Below, in pieces: positions 1 to 8,505 of a DNA stretch of 64,000 bases. This DNA is from Nitrosomonas cryotolerans ATCC 49181 (lineage in GTDB: Bacteria > Pseudomonadota > Gammaproteobacteria > Burkholderiales > Nitrosomonadaceae): positions 1,754,116 through 1,818,115 of the forward strand of contig NZ_FSRO01000001.1 in NCBI RefSeq assembly GCF_900143275.1, given 5' to 3'. A model generated the notes under the pieces. It was not told the origin of the DNA. It saw only the letters and a list, made by a program, of their open reading frames with translations, and ran no database searches. How positions within the stretch are numbered: the first letter of the stretch is position 1; each line of letters begins with the position of its first letter. Both the position numbers and the translations under genes were made by a program.

Positions 1-249
1 AAGAACAAGCCACTCTCGGCACGCCAGAAGCTGGCGAATAAATTGATCAGCAAAAAACGCTATATTGTTGAACAGTGTTTCGGCACGGCCAAACGCCTAT
101 TCGGGATGGGACGCGCCAGCTACTTCGGCACGGCAAAAGTCAACGCCCAAGTTATGCTGAAAAGTATCTGCATGAATCTAAAAAAAGCGGCCAACAAAAT
201 TTTCGTGGACAAGCCACCAAGGGGAGTAGTCCGTCCAAATGCTACATAA
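1..249 (+). pseudogene. IS5-family transposase, C-terminal part, cut by window edge
   Basis: The reading frame is open from the first base to a TAA at 247-249 and encodes about 82 residues. The segment RYIVEQCFGTAKRLFGMGRA followed by YFGTAKVNAQVMLKSICMNL is typical of the C-terminus of IS5-family DDE transposases, with the catalytic E in the VEQCFG stretch. The upstream catalytic residues lie outside the window, so whether the gene is whole cannot be judged. Downstream non-coding sequence runs to the element end near 373. The gene belongs to a nested insertion with the IS3-family relic that begins at 374. Confidence 0.8.
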
Positions 250-373
250 AGGGGGAAATTCCCTTTAAAAAGAGAAAAAACCTCATTTTTTTCCAAGATA
301 ACACGCATAAAAAATGTCATTTGGGCATTTTTTCCATTGTCACAGTAAATTTACGCAGTTGTGCAGAGGTCTT
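1..373 (+). mobile_element. IS5-family insertion sequence, right end
   Basis: The transposase C-terminus is followed by about 120 AT-rich bases and a terminal sequence ending GCAGTTGTGCAGAGGTCTT. Read inwards from the end, it starts AAGACCTCTGCACAACTGCG, which matches 17 of 20 positions of the terminal repeat of the two MITEs at 13163 and 43804. The sequence switches at 374 to the 3' end of an IS3-family element, so this IS5 copy appears to have inserted into an older IS3 copy. The left end lies outside the window. Confidence 0.65.
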
Positions 374-598
374 ATTTATATACTCGGGAATTCAACAATC
401 TAAAGGAAGTAAGAAAAAGTTTAAATGCTTGGTTCAATTGGTACAATCAAGAGCGTTTTCATCAAAGTCTTGATGATCTAACGCCAGATGAAGTTTACTA
501 TCAGAAGTATGCAATTTCTCAAGCTGGTTGAGTTTGATTAACCAACCATGTTAGAGCTAATTTATCTTCAGGTTGTCTAGTTAAAGGGGGCTACTTCA
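374..598 (+). mobile_element. 3' relic of IS3-family element (orfB end and right terminal repeat)
   Basis: This block aligns over its whole length with 63688-63913, the 3' end of the complete IS3-family element at the right of the window. By eye there are about 15 differences, including a one-base deletion. It covers the last part of OrfB, its stop, and the right inverted terminal repeat ending CTACTTCA. The 5' part is missing and is replaced by the IS5 end. The divergence shows that it is an older copy than, or a different copy from, the right-hand one. Confidence 0.85.
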
Positions 599-661
599 AA
601 TCTTGAATGATAATTGGGATTTTTTCTTTTTTTATTGTGCTAATACTTTTCAAAAAACATA

Positions 662-1243
662 GTGATTGAAAACATCTTAAATAAGTTTGGTTACTACAAA
701 AGAAATACCAAGAATGGATACCAAGTGATTAAATACGCATCTCCTGGAAGTCCTGATGATAACAGTAAGAAACCTGTAGAGCTTATGTCCGATGGCCATA
801 GCTGGGTGCAAGGGAGATCAAAAAAGGATTACGAATTCATTGGTGGCTTTTTTACCTTGATCCTCTTAATTGAATACAAAATTAATCAACTATTAATTGG
901 CTTTAATCCAGAAATTGAATCAAAAATGTTTGGTAAGAAAATCGATGTATTTAAAGATTTTCTTAAAGTTTATGAGCCAGAAGAAGGCGAGGATATGCAA
1001 AACTATATAAATCTTATATCTCCACTTCGAGAAATACAACGGATAAGAAATAATATGGCTCATGATATATCGAAGCCCAAATTCGAGTATTCAGATATAA
1101 AGCAAACTGTATCTTACGTTCAGCAAATGAGGCCAGATTTGTCTGAGCATCTGAATTACTGTAAAGATCATGATGATAAATGTATCGTTGTTATAAGTAT
1201 ATTTAGTTTAGTTTTTAGATTGCAAAGCTACGATCATCATTAG
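662..1243 (+). CDS. HEPN-like protein, unknown function
   Basis: A 193-residue soluble protein that I cannot assign to a named family. Near residues 126-136 it reads REIQRIRNNMAHDI, which contains RNNMAH. This matches the R-N-x3-H (Rx4-6H) signature of HEPN ribonucleases, usually found in toxins and antiviral proteins. The preceding helix-rich segment (residues 55-75) is compatible with the HEPN helical bundle, but this is inference. The start is GTG with no clear Shine-Dalgarno. The frame is closed upstream by TAA at 641, so the gene may be 5'-truncated or may use another start. Base composition is clearly more AT-rich than the housekeeping genes to the right. It lies 48 bases before the T5orf172 gene in the same direction, suggesting one transcript. 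Confidence 0.6.
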   Translation: MIENILNKFGYYKRNTKNGYQVIKYASPGSPDDNSKKPVELMSDGHSWVQGRSKKDYEFIGGFFTLILLIEYKINQLLIGFNPEIESKMFGKKIDVFKDFLKVYEPEEGEDMQNYINLISPLREIQRIRNNMAHDISKPKFEYSDIKQTVSYVQQMRPDLSEHLNYCKDHDDKCIVVISIFSLVFRLQSYDHH

Positions 1244-1290
1244 TTTAAAATGATGAATAAGATTGAATATCAAAGCAATAGGTAGCCAAA

Positions 1291-2463
1291 TTGTCATATA
1301 TATATATTCTCTCAAACAGATCAATGCCCGGATTGGTGAAAATAGGTTTGACTTTTAATTCACCATATTTGAGAGCTGAACAATTATCAAGCACTGGTGT
1401 ACCAGACAAGTTTGTTGTTGAAGAGTATTGGGAATGTTCTAGCGAAGAATTAAGAAAAATTGAAAAAGAGATTCATAAGCAGCTGGGAAGTAAACGGTAC
1501 AGCAATAATAGAGAGTTTTTTGAATTATCAGTTGATGATGCTAGAGAATCTGTATCAAATTATTTTAAAAGAAAAAGCGATCTTGAATTTAAGAAAATAA
1601 AAGAAGAAAAAGAAAAAAAAGAGCGGGGGGAAAAGGTTCGTAAATGGAAACAGACATTACATGGAATTGAAGTTACTCTAGTTAAAGAAGTAGATGCGTT
1701 AATTGGAGAAATTAACTCAAACGAAGATTTAATCGCAGCCTGCTTAGAGTCAATATTGTCAGCTGATGAAGTTATTAAGTTCTTAAGTAAAACGGAAAAC
1801 AAAGATATCCCTGGTAAGATTATTTCGCATACAGGGTGGAAGATAAATGCCTCTTACTCATACCATGGCGGTGATCAAAGGCCCAAACAATTGCAAGCAG
1901 ATAATGCAAAGATATATATATCTATTGGCGTAATGACAAAAAGGTTTTTTCATGATGTAGATACTTATGATTATTATTTCTCTTTTACATATTCTCTTCA
2001 TACTGATGAAATAAACTTGGGTTTATCTTCAAAAGGAATAAGACCTGGGGATACGTTACTATATAAACTAATTGAAAAAGGTTTGTTTCCAGCGACTCTT
2101 TCTGAGCTACTCAAGTCAACTGGAATAACTCATTTGGTTGGACACTGGGAGAGTATATTTGGCACAGATGCTGGCATAAGGAAACAGATACAAGAGGGCT
2201 TAGAGTGCCCATTATGTAATAAAGGAACAATTGTATTAAAACAAGGAAGAAGAAGCGGCAAACCTTTTTATGGTTGCAGCAATTGGCCGGGTTGTAATTT
2301 TTTATTCAACTTATTACTGCCACGTGAAAAGATAATCCCGGTTTTCGAACAGATAATTGCTTCCAACCAAAATAAAAATTGGGTTATAAATTCGTTTGGA
2401 GTACACCCATTTATTATCATAATGGCTCTTAAAGCTATAGGCATGGCTATATATTTATTATAA
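1291..2463 (+). CDS. T5orf172 (GIY-YIG-like) nuclease-domain protein with topoisomerase-type zinc finger
   Basis: A 390-residue protein. Residues 3-90 look like a T5orf172/GIY-YIG fold: SYIYILSN, then GLVKIGLT, an Arg in LRAEQL, and a Glu in the IEKEIHKQLG helix. Residues 95-115 are a highly charged Lys/Glu stretch. Residues 190-300 are unrecognised. Residues about 308-342 form a C4 zinc finger of the DNA topoisomerase type (CPLC, then YGC and PGCNF). The start is TTG at 1291: an in-frame TAG at 1279-1281 and the need to keep the first beta strand rule out other starts. The gene is AT-rich and lies behind the HEPN-like gene. A role in DNA recognition or cleavage in a defence or mobile context is inferred, not shown. 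Confidence 0.65.
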   Translation: MSYIYILSNRSMPGLVKIGLTFNSPYLRAEQLSSTGVPDKFVVEEYWECSSEELRKIEKEIHKQLGSKRYSNNREFFELSVDDARESVSNYFKRKSDLEFKKIKEEKEKKERGEKVRKWKQTLHGIEVTLVKEVDALIGEINSNEDLIAACLESILSADEVIKFLSKTENKDIPGKIISHTGWKINASYSYHGGDQRPKQLQADNAKIYISIGVMTKRFFHDVDTYDYYFSFTYSLHTDEINLGLSSKGIRPGDTLLYKLIEKGLFPATLSELLKSTGITHLVGHWESIFGTDAGIRKQIQEGLECPLCNKGTIVLKQGRRSGKPFYGCSNWPGCNFLFNLLLPREKIIPVFEQIIASNQNKNWVINSFGVHPFIIIMALKAIGMAIYLL

Positions 2464-2780
2464 ATCCGACCAGATATTAACTTACTCTCAATTACTAATG
2501 GCAACATGTTGCTGTAGTGTTTGGATAATGAAGTGTTATGGCAAGCTATTCTTTGTTAACTCGTCAATCGCTTGAATTTAAACAACGCAACTGAATAGTT
2601 TATTCGGAATTTTAGATACCTAGTGTAAGAGATAAGATGTTGTGTGCACTAAAAAAGTCAAGACTAAATTCCAAAAAATTCTGGAGGTTAAATTCAGCAA
2701 GTTTTCATCTGATTAGTCTGCCATATGGCTACTAATCATAACTTAAGATTCTCTTATCATTCGTAACCTGTTTATTTATT
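2464..2780. other. Non-coding stretch behind the accessory genes
   Basis: About 315 AT-rich bases with no credible reading frame or terminator hairpin. It ends at the tRNA-Asn fragment. I see no further recognisable element in it. Confidence 0.5.
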
Positions 2781-2830
2781 TGTTCCATGGCCAGGGATCG
2801 AACTTGGGACCTGCGGATTAACAATTTGTT
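2781..2830 (-). repeat. tRNA-Asn 3' fragment (possible attachment-site remnant)
   Basis: Read on the minus strand this begins with the anticodon loop TTGTTAATCCGCAGGTC, continues with a near-complete T arm (TTCGATC loop) and ends in an acceptor-like tail. The sequence resembles a betaproteobacterial tRNA-Asn(GTT) from the anticodon loop to the 3' end. The 5' half (D arm and 5' anticodon stem) is absent, and the T stem has one mismatch. A tRNA 3' half at the edge of accessory genes is the usual product of tyrosine-recombinase integration into a tRNA gene. No integrase is seen in the window. Confidence 0.55.
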
Positions 2831-2946
2831 GATATATACGGCAATATTAGGACGGGAAGTCCCAAAAAAATAGATCGTAATTTATCTTTCTGGCGTCTAC
2901 ATTAAAGTAGATAAATATTTTTGTTTTACTTAACTAACTGTTTTAA

Positions 2947-3022
<76 letters not shown>

Positions 3023-3263
3023 TTGTATTGCGTATATCTGTGTTACGTATGCCTTAGCCCGCTCAATTATAGAGGTTTGGAGAGTAGCGGGCAAATTACC
3101 GAGTTAATTTTTTATAATTCGAGCAATGATCGAGGATAAAATTATTTATCCGAAATAAATAATAGCGACCTAAAATTGTTATTTTTTCAATAAATCTCGC
3201 TTAAGTTCGGCGAATGTCTTTAAAAATCTGTACATTTCCTTTTCAACAAGCCATAATATTACG

Positions 3264-3719
3264 ATGACATTAGAAAATATAAATGCAAGAAATATCTTGA
3301 TTATTCATGGCCCCAATTTAAATCTTTTGGGTGTACGTGAACCTAATATTTATGGCAATGTCACATTGCAGGATATTAACAGAAATTTATACAAAGCAGC
3401 TGAAGATGCTGGAGTAAAATTAGATGTTTTTCAAAGTAATGCCGAAGCTGAGTTGATACAGCGTGTTCATGAGTCTATGAGCGATGGGACTGATTTTATT
3501 ATCATTAATCCGGCTGCATATACGCATACGAGTGTTGCTTTGCGGGATGCTTTAGCGGCAGTAGGGTTGCCGTTTGTCGAAGTGCATCTTTCTAATGTTT
3601 TTTCTCGTGAATCTTTTCGTCAAAAATCTTATTTTTCTGATCTGGCAGTGGGTGTTATTAGTGGATTAGGCGCCCAGGGTTATGAATTGGCGTTGATGTA
3701 TGCAGTAAAAACCCGTTAG
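3264..3719 (+). CDS. aroQ: Type II 3-dehydroquinate dehydratase
   Basis: A 151-residue cytoplasmic enzyme that dehydrates 3-dehydroquinate to 3-dehydroshikimate in the shikimate pathway. The family motifs are clear: [17 protein letters not shown] at the N-terminus (catalytic Tyr in the following NIYG), [26 protein letters not shown] with the catalytic His region, and [12 protein letters not shown]. Length is normal for the type II dodecameric enzyme. The adjacent accB-accC order is common in proteobacteria, but 326 bases separate it from accB here. A fused aroK-aroB gene for neighbouring steps of the pathway lies at 59633. Confidence 0.96.
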   Translation: MTLENINARNILIIHGPNLNLLGVREPNIYGNVTLQDINRNLYKAAEDAGVKLDVFQSNAEAELIQRVHESMSDGTDFIIINPAAYTHTSVALRDALAAVGLPFVEVHLSNVFSRESFRQKSYFSDLAVGVISGLGAQGYELALMYAVKTR

Positions 3720-4019
3720 TTAGCAAGCTAGCGAGCTGATTAAAATTTAAAAATTGTTTTGTTTTCAGGTTTGTCTTGTAGAAATATATTTCTTTGTTGG
3801 ATGTTTGATTTGTATGTATGGCGTTGGATTTATAGAGTATTGATGATGCCGTAAAAGTATTTTTCAGGTAATTATGTGCAGTTAATTATCAGAATAGGCC
3901 AACATAACGGCAGTATTTATAGTCTAGCGTGATGGGTATTAGCTATAAATTAGGCATAAATAATATGCTATTTTATTAATGATTATTATTCTTATTTTTA
4001 TTATGAATTTACCTGATAA
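3720..4019. other. Intergenic region between aroQ and accB
   Basis: About 300 AT-rich bases without a convincing gene. It presumably carries the accBC promoter. I could not fix a -35/-10 pair with confidence. Confidence 0.4.
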
Positions 4020-4039
4020 CGAGACGCCGTCTCGGGAGG
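4020..4039 (+). promoter_or_regulatory. Hairpin abutting the accB ribosome binding site
   Basis: CGAGAC (4020-4025), loop GCC, GTCTCG (4029-4034) form a perfect 6-bp GC-rich stem directly followed by the Shine-Dalgarno GGAGG (4035-4039), 6 bases before the accB ATG. Such a stem could modulate access to the ribosome site. This is inference. Confidence 0.45.
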
Positions 4040-4045
4040 TTTGAT

Positions 4046-4522
4046 ATGGATTTACGCAAGCTTAAGAAATTAATTGAGCTGGTTGAAGAATCAGGTATTG
4101 CTGAACTGGAAATAACTGAGGGTGAGGAAAAAGTCCGTATCAGTAAATCAGGTTCGGTCGTACAAAGTTACGCGGTTTTGCAGCCAGCCATGCAGTCGGC
4201 TATGGTAGCAGCCCCGCAATATCCGCCTGCGCCTGTGCCTGAGATTGGTGCGGCTGTTCCGACAGCTGAGCCGGCGAAGGCCCCCGATGGTCATGTCATC
4301 AAGTCGCCCATGGTGGGTACATTTTATCGTTCGTCATCGCCAGGCGCTAATGCGTTTGTAGATGTTGGGCAGACGGTGAAAGTAGGCGATACATTATGCA
4401 TTATTGAAGCGATGAAGCTACTGAATGAGATTGAGTCTGATAAAAGCGGTGTTATCAAGGCGATTTTATCAGAGAATGGTCAGCCGGTTGAGTATGGTGA
4501 GCCATTGTTCATAATTCAATAA
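4046..4522 (+). CDS. accB: Acetyl-CoA carboxylase biotin carboxyl carrier protein
   Basis: A 158-residue carrier subunit that shuttles carboxylated biotin between AccC and the AccA/AccD transferase in the first step of fatty acid synthesis. It has the N-terminal [20 protein letters not shown] helix region, a Pro/Ala-rich linker (residues 50-80), and a C-terminal biotinyl domain with the biotinylation motif [11 protein letters not shown], where the Lys of EAMKL is modified. The start follows a strong GGAGG. accC follows after 69 bases, forming an accBC operon. Length is typical. Confidence 0.97.
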   Translation: MDLRKLKKLIELVEESGIAELEITEGEEKVRISKSGSVVQSYAVLQPAMQSAMVAAPQYPPAPVPEIGAAVPTAEPAKAPDGHVIKSPMVGTFYRSSSPGANAFVDVGQTVKVGDTLCIIEAMKLLNEIESDKSGVIKAILSENGQPVEYGEPLFIIQ

Positions 4523-4591
4523 TTTTCTGAATAGAGATCAGGAATCAAGGTAGATTTCTTTATTCCTCAAATTGAGATCACTTGGCACAAT

Positions 4592-5953
4592 ATGTTTGAA
4601 AAAATTCTTATAGCAAATCGTGGCGAGATAGCCTTGCGCATCCAGCGGGCTTGTCGAACTATGGGTATTAAAACAGTAGCGGTACATTCAGAAGCAGATG
4701 CAGAAGCAAAATATGTCAAGCTTGCTGATGAATCAGTATGCATTGGCCCGGCGCCATCTGCCCTGAGTTATTTGAATATACCGGCTATTATCAGTGCGGC
4801 AGAAGTGACCGATGCCGCAGCAATTCATCCAGGGTATGGTTTTCTTTCAGAAAATGCTGATTTTGCAGAACGGGTCGAGAAGAGCGGCTTTGTATTTATT
4901 GGCCCGCGACCCGAAACCATTCGTATTATGGGTGATAAGGTCAGCGCAAAAAGGGCAATGAAGCAGGCGGGTGTGCCATGTGTGCCCGGTTCGGACGGTG
5001 CTTTACCGGAATCGCCCGAGGAGGTACGCAAGATTGTTCGTGCCATAGGCTATCCCGTTATTATAAAGGCGGCGGGTGGCGGCGGTGGGCGTGGCATGCG
5101 TGTTGTGCATACTGAAGCGGCGTTATCCAATGCAGTCATCATGACGCGTAATGAGGCGCAGGCCGCTTTTGGTAACCCGGTCGTTTACGCGGAAAAATAT
5201 CTGGAATGTCCTCGGCATATTGAGTTCCAATTATTGATTGATGAACATGGTAATGGGGTTCATTTGGGAGAACGAGACTGCTCGATGCAGCGGCGCCATC
5301 AGAAGATCTTGGAAGAAGCACCTGCACTTGGAATTTCTACAGCACTTCGTGATGAAATCGGTGCACGTTGTGTGGAAGCTTGTCGTCGGATTAATTATCG
5401 CGGCGTGGGCACGTTTGAGTTTTTGTTTGAAAACGATGAATTTTATTTCATTGAAATGAATACCCGTCTGCAAGTCGAGCATCCCATTACTGAAGCGATT
5501 ACAGGTATTGATCTGGTGCAAGCGCAGATTAATGTGGCTGCGGGCGCTAAATTGCCATTTCAGCAGGATGATATTGTCTTTAAGGGGCATGCGATTGAGT
5601 GTCGCATCACTGCTGAGGACCCTTATAAACTCACGCCATCTGCGGGCCGTATTACACAGTATCACACACCTGGCGGGCCGGGAGTGCGGGTTGATTCTCA
5701 TATTTACCACAACTATATGGTTCCACCCTATTATGATTCCATGATTGGTAAAATCATTAGCTTTGGGGATACCCGTGAGCAGGCGATTGCGCGTATGCGG
5801 ATCGCATTATCTGAAATGGTGATTGATGGAATTAAAACCAATATCCCGCTACACCTGGATCTCCTGTTTGATGCAACATTTATTGGGGGGGGTGTCACGA
5901 TACACTATTTAGAGCAGAAACTGGCCGTGCATAATAAGGCGAAGGCAGGCTAA
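4592..5953 (+). CDS. accC: Acetyl-CoA carboxylase, biotin carboxylase subunit
   Basis: A 453-residue ATP-grasp enzyme that carboxylates the biotin of AccB using bicarbonate and ATP. It starts with the canonical [20 protein letters not shown]. It contains the glycine-rich ATP loop [12 protein letters not shown], the catalytic HIEFQ and [18 protein letters not shown] region, [12 protein letters not shown], and a C-terminal domain containing GKIISFG. It is the second gene of accBC and is followed by a strong intrinsic terminator. Length matches the family (about 450). Confidence 0.97.
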   Translation: MFEKILIANRGEIALRIQRACRTMGIKTVAVHSEADAEAKYVKLADESVCIGPAPSALSYLNIPAIISAAEVTDAAAIHPGYGFLSENADFAERVEKSGFVFIGPRPETIRIMGDKVSAKRAMKQAGVPCVPGSDGALPESPEEVRKIVRAIGYPVIIKAAGGGGGRGMRVVHTEAALSNAVIMTRNEAQAAFGNPVVYAEKYLECPRHIEFQLLIDEHGNGVHLGERDCSMQRRHQKILEEAPALGISTALRDEIGARCVEACRRINYRGVGTFEFLFENDEFYFIEMNTRLQVEHPITEAITGIDLVQAQINVAAGAKLPFQQDDIVFKGHAIECRITAEDPYKLTPSAGRITQYHTPGGPGVRVDSHIYHNYMVPPYYDSMIGKIISFGDTREQAIARMRIALSEMVIDGIKTNIPLHLDLLFDATFIGGGVTIHYLEQKLAVHNKAKAG

Positions 5954-5984
5954 GTCGATGTAAACACGTGTTGAAGCAGACTAG

Positions 5985-6038
5985 AATGGCCGGTTTCATG
6001 TACGTATTTTATCGGACCGGCTGGTTTTTTATTTTTTA
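5985..6038 (+). terminator. Rho-independent terminator after accC
   Basis: GGCCGGT (5988-5994) pairs with ACCGGC (6016-6021) across a loop of about 21 bases, followed by a run of T from 6025. It lies 35 bases after the accC stop. Confidence 0.75.
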
Positions 6039-6057
6039 AGATGATAATTAATTCGGT

Positions 6058-6975
6058 ATGGCTTGGATTACACTTACTATCAAGGTTGACGCCGCGCATA
6101 CTGAAGCCTTGAGCGATGGCCTGCTTGAGTTGGGCGCATTATCAGTAGATATACATGATGCTGCTGCGGGTACTGCGGGCGAACAGTTGCTATTTGGTGA
6201 ACCGGGGGAGCCTGCTGAAGAAATCTGGTGTGATGCAGAGGTAACCGCTTTGTTTGATGAAAGCATAGACGTTGCTGCCATTATGCAAGCGGTAACAGAA
6301 GTCGCTCAATTGCCAGATCAACCCGTCTATCATTTGGGTCATGTAGAAGAGCAGGACTGGGTACGCCTGACTCAGTCACAGTTTAGCCCGATTCAAATAT
6401 CATCTCGATTATGGATTGTTCCAACCTGGCATGAGTCACCCGATCCAGCTGCTATTAATTTGATACTTGATCCAGGATTGGCTTTCGGCACAGGTAGTCA
6501 TCCTACGACGCATTTATGTCTTTCCTGGCTGGATGCGCATTTACAAGAAGGTGACTCGCTCCTGGATTATGGTTGTGGTTCCGGTATATTGGCGATTGCC
6601 GCAGTAAAGCTGGGTGCAAGTGATGTCATTGGCATTGATATTGATCCCCGTGCAATCGAAGCGAGCCGTGATAATGCTGTACGGAATCAATGTGATCAAT
6701 CAAGGATTGCATTTGCTCCAGCACATGATGAAATTAATATGGGCTCTAGGGTGGGTATACCGGTAGATATCGTGGTTGCCAATATTTTAGCGAATCCCCT
6801 TATTCTGTTGGCGCCATTGTTGATGCGTGCTGTTCGCCAGGGTGGTCATATTGTGCTGTCTGGCGTGCTCCGGGAGCAAGCAGAAGATGTCAAACTTATT
6901 TATCAGCAATGGTTCCAGATGAGCATTGCAGATGAAAAAGAGGGATGGGTCTTGTTGGCAGGAATAAAAAAATAG
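6058..6975 (+). CDS. prmA: Ribosomal protein L11 methyltransferase
   Basis: A 305-residue S-adenosylmethionine-dependent methyltransferase that trimethylates ribosomal protein L11. The N-terminal substrate domain (residues 1-95) begins [20 protein letters not shown]. The catalytic domain has the family signature [20 protein letters not shown], the SAM loop [29 protein letters not shown], and the catalytic-loop VANILANPL. Length and start agree with the family. It lies after the accBC terminator, an order often seen in betaproteobacteria (accB-accC-prmA-zinc-ribbon protein). Confidence 0.96.
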   Translation: MAWITLTIKVDAAHTEALSDGLLELGALSVDIHDAAAGTAGEQLLFGEPGEPAEEIWCDAEVTALFDESIDVAAIMQAVTEVAQLPDQPVYHLGHVEEQDWVRLTQSQFSPIQISSRLWIVPTWHESPDPAAINLILDPGLAFGTGSHPTTHLCLSWLDAHLQEGDSLLDYGCGSGILAIAAVKLGASDVIGIDIDPRAIEASRDNAVRNQCDQSRIAFAPAHDEINMGSRVGIPVDIVVANILANPLILLAPLLMRAVRQGGHIVLSGVLREQAEDVKLIYQQWFQMSIADEKEGWVLLAGIKK

Positions 6976-7320
6976 AATCATCTTACGTAGAGCGTTGATT
7001 GTTTTTTTTGAGTATTGGGAGTTCGTCAAATTTGGAATTGATTGACGATACGAATAAAAAATCCAAGCATTTTTTTTCTGGTTTTTTACTGGGTAGCATC
7101 TCTTTATGTCACAAGATTCAATCAGCCTTTCTTTTTTTCCTGATTTTATTTGTTACGACCGCCAGGGCACAACCCGTTTCTTGTGATTGTTTTTCTCTGT
7201 TTTTTATCCTGATATTCAGCAGATCAGCTCGATTATCGATTGATTCGCTAGTTGAGCGAACTGGTTCACAATGGATTTCGCTATCCTCCTGTTGTTCAAT
7301 GAGGAGGCTAAGCTAAAACA
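6976..7320. other. Intergenic region before the zinc-ribbon gene
   Basis: About 345 bases. A 105-codon frame (6999-7316) crosses it, but it has no family resemblance and a low-complexity Phe/Ser/Leu composition, so I treat it as chance. The end carries an AGGAGG ribosome site for the next gene (near 7301). Confidence 0.4.
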
Positions 7321-8163
7321 ATGGCGCTGGTTACACTTTGCCCAAATTGCAGTACGGCCTTTCGTGTGAGTGCTATGCAGCTGCAGATGCATAATGGTGA
7401 TGTTTGTTGCGGGCAATGCCGTCAAATCTTTAATGGGTTTGCGACACTGATGACGGTGTCCGAGTCAGAGATTGCCTCTTCTTCTGAGATGACCGCCACA
7501 GCCCGATCAGTAAATGCGCCGGAATCGGTGCCTGAAGAAAGCAGGCCAACATCAGGTGTCAATAGTAATGCTGAATTGTCGCTTGCTTCCTATTTGATTC
7601 CGGATAAAAAAGCGCAGGCAGATGCGGAAGAAATTGAAACATCCGATGAGGTTGATTACTTTGATGCACCGCCACCACGCAAGCAGCAGCGTGCATGGGG
7701 AATTGCTGGTTTATTTTTATTGTTGGTATTAGCTGGCCAGGCTGTTGTTTATGCTTATCGTGTCGAGCTTTCTGTGATTACACCGGGAATAAGGCCGTAT
7801 CTGGAACAGTATTGTGCTGTATTTTCGTGTACTGTTCCATTACCCCAGGATTTGACTTTATTAAGTATTGAGGCATCCGAGTTGCGGATAGATTCAGCTC
7901 AGCGGCCAGAAGTGGTTACGCTGGATGCGACTATACGTAATCATGCCTTATTTCCACAAGCGCTGCCCGCATTCAAACTGACGCTGACGGATATTCGGGG
8001 CAAGCAGCTTGCAAGTCGAGTTTTTACTGCTGAGGATTATCTGCGTCGTAAAACAGATCCGATTCAATCCATTCAGCCTAATCAGGAAATGGATATCAGG
8101 TTGTATTTTAAAAGCCGTGATCTGGATGCAACGGGGTATCAGCTTGCTTTGCTGTATCCTTGA
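7321..8163 (+). CDS. Zinc-ribbon membrane protein, DUF3426
   Basis: A 280-residue protein with an N-terminal MJ0042-type zinc ribbon: LCPNCSTAFRVSAMQL, then CCGQCRQIF, giving two CxxC pairs. An acidic Ser/Glu-rich linker spans residues 45-115. One transmembrane helix lies near residues 125-146 (GIAGLFLLLVLAGQAVVYAY), followed by a C-terminal periplasmic-type domain characteristic of DUF3426. Function is not known for the family. It sits next to prmA in many betaproteobacteria. A clear GAGGAGG ribosome site precedes the ATG. Residues 150-280 would lie outside the cytoplasm if the ribbon is inside. Confidence 0.85.
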   Translation: MALVTLCPNCSTAFRVSAMQLQMHNGDVCCGQCRQIFNGFATLMTVSESEIASSSEMTATARSVNAPESVPEESRPTSGVNSNAELSLASYLIPDKKAQADAEEIETSDEVDYFDAPPPRKQQRAWGIAGLFLLLVLAGQAVVYAYRVELSVITPGIRPYLEQYCAVFSCTVPLPQDLTLLSIEASELRIDSAQRPEVVTLDATIRNHALFPQALPAFKLTLTDIRGKQLASRVFTAEDYLRRKTDPIQSIQPNQEMDIRLYFKSRDLDATGYQLALLYP

Positions 8164-8166
8164 CAT

Positions 8167-8505
8167 TTTCTCCCTGAACGGAGAGGATTTCCGCTCAGTC
8201 TGTTAAATTGTGTGAGTGACGGTGCCGTCTTCGGATGATGAGTAGGCCTGCTCCAGAATAGCTATCAATCAGATATTTGTTTTGCAATCACCTGACTATG
8301 CCAGATTAGTTTATTGAGAATACGGTAGTTTTCAGATAAGTTTTGAAACGATTCAAGGAAAAACTATCTGACATCGCAAAAACCTACATTCTCTATGGTG
8401 TTGAGGATGTCAATATGAATCACCAGGCAAAACTGCTCTAGTTGTGGTATAGGAAAGCAGGTAGTTGACGGTGGGGTATAATAAAAAGCTTTCTCTTCTA
8501 TAAGA
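8167..8505. other. Leader region of metH
   Basis: About 340 bases. CAGATAAGTTTT near 8325 and AAAACTATCTG near 8362 can pair with one bulged base. A TATAAT lies near 8476, but I cannot find a -35 at the right distance. I looked for a cobalamin or S-adenosylhomocysteine riboswitch and saw no matching core. Confidence 0.35.

Noticed and set aside
6999-7316. 105-codon plus-strand frame between prmA and the zinc-ribbon gene
   Set aside because: Low-complexity Phe/Ser/Leu translation, no family resemblance and no good ribosome site; probably chance in AT-rich DNA.
8167-8505. Riboswitch upstream of metH
   Set aside because: Cobalamin and S-adenosylhomocysteine riboswitch cores were looked for and not found; only a weak hairpin is present.
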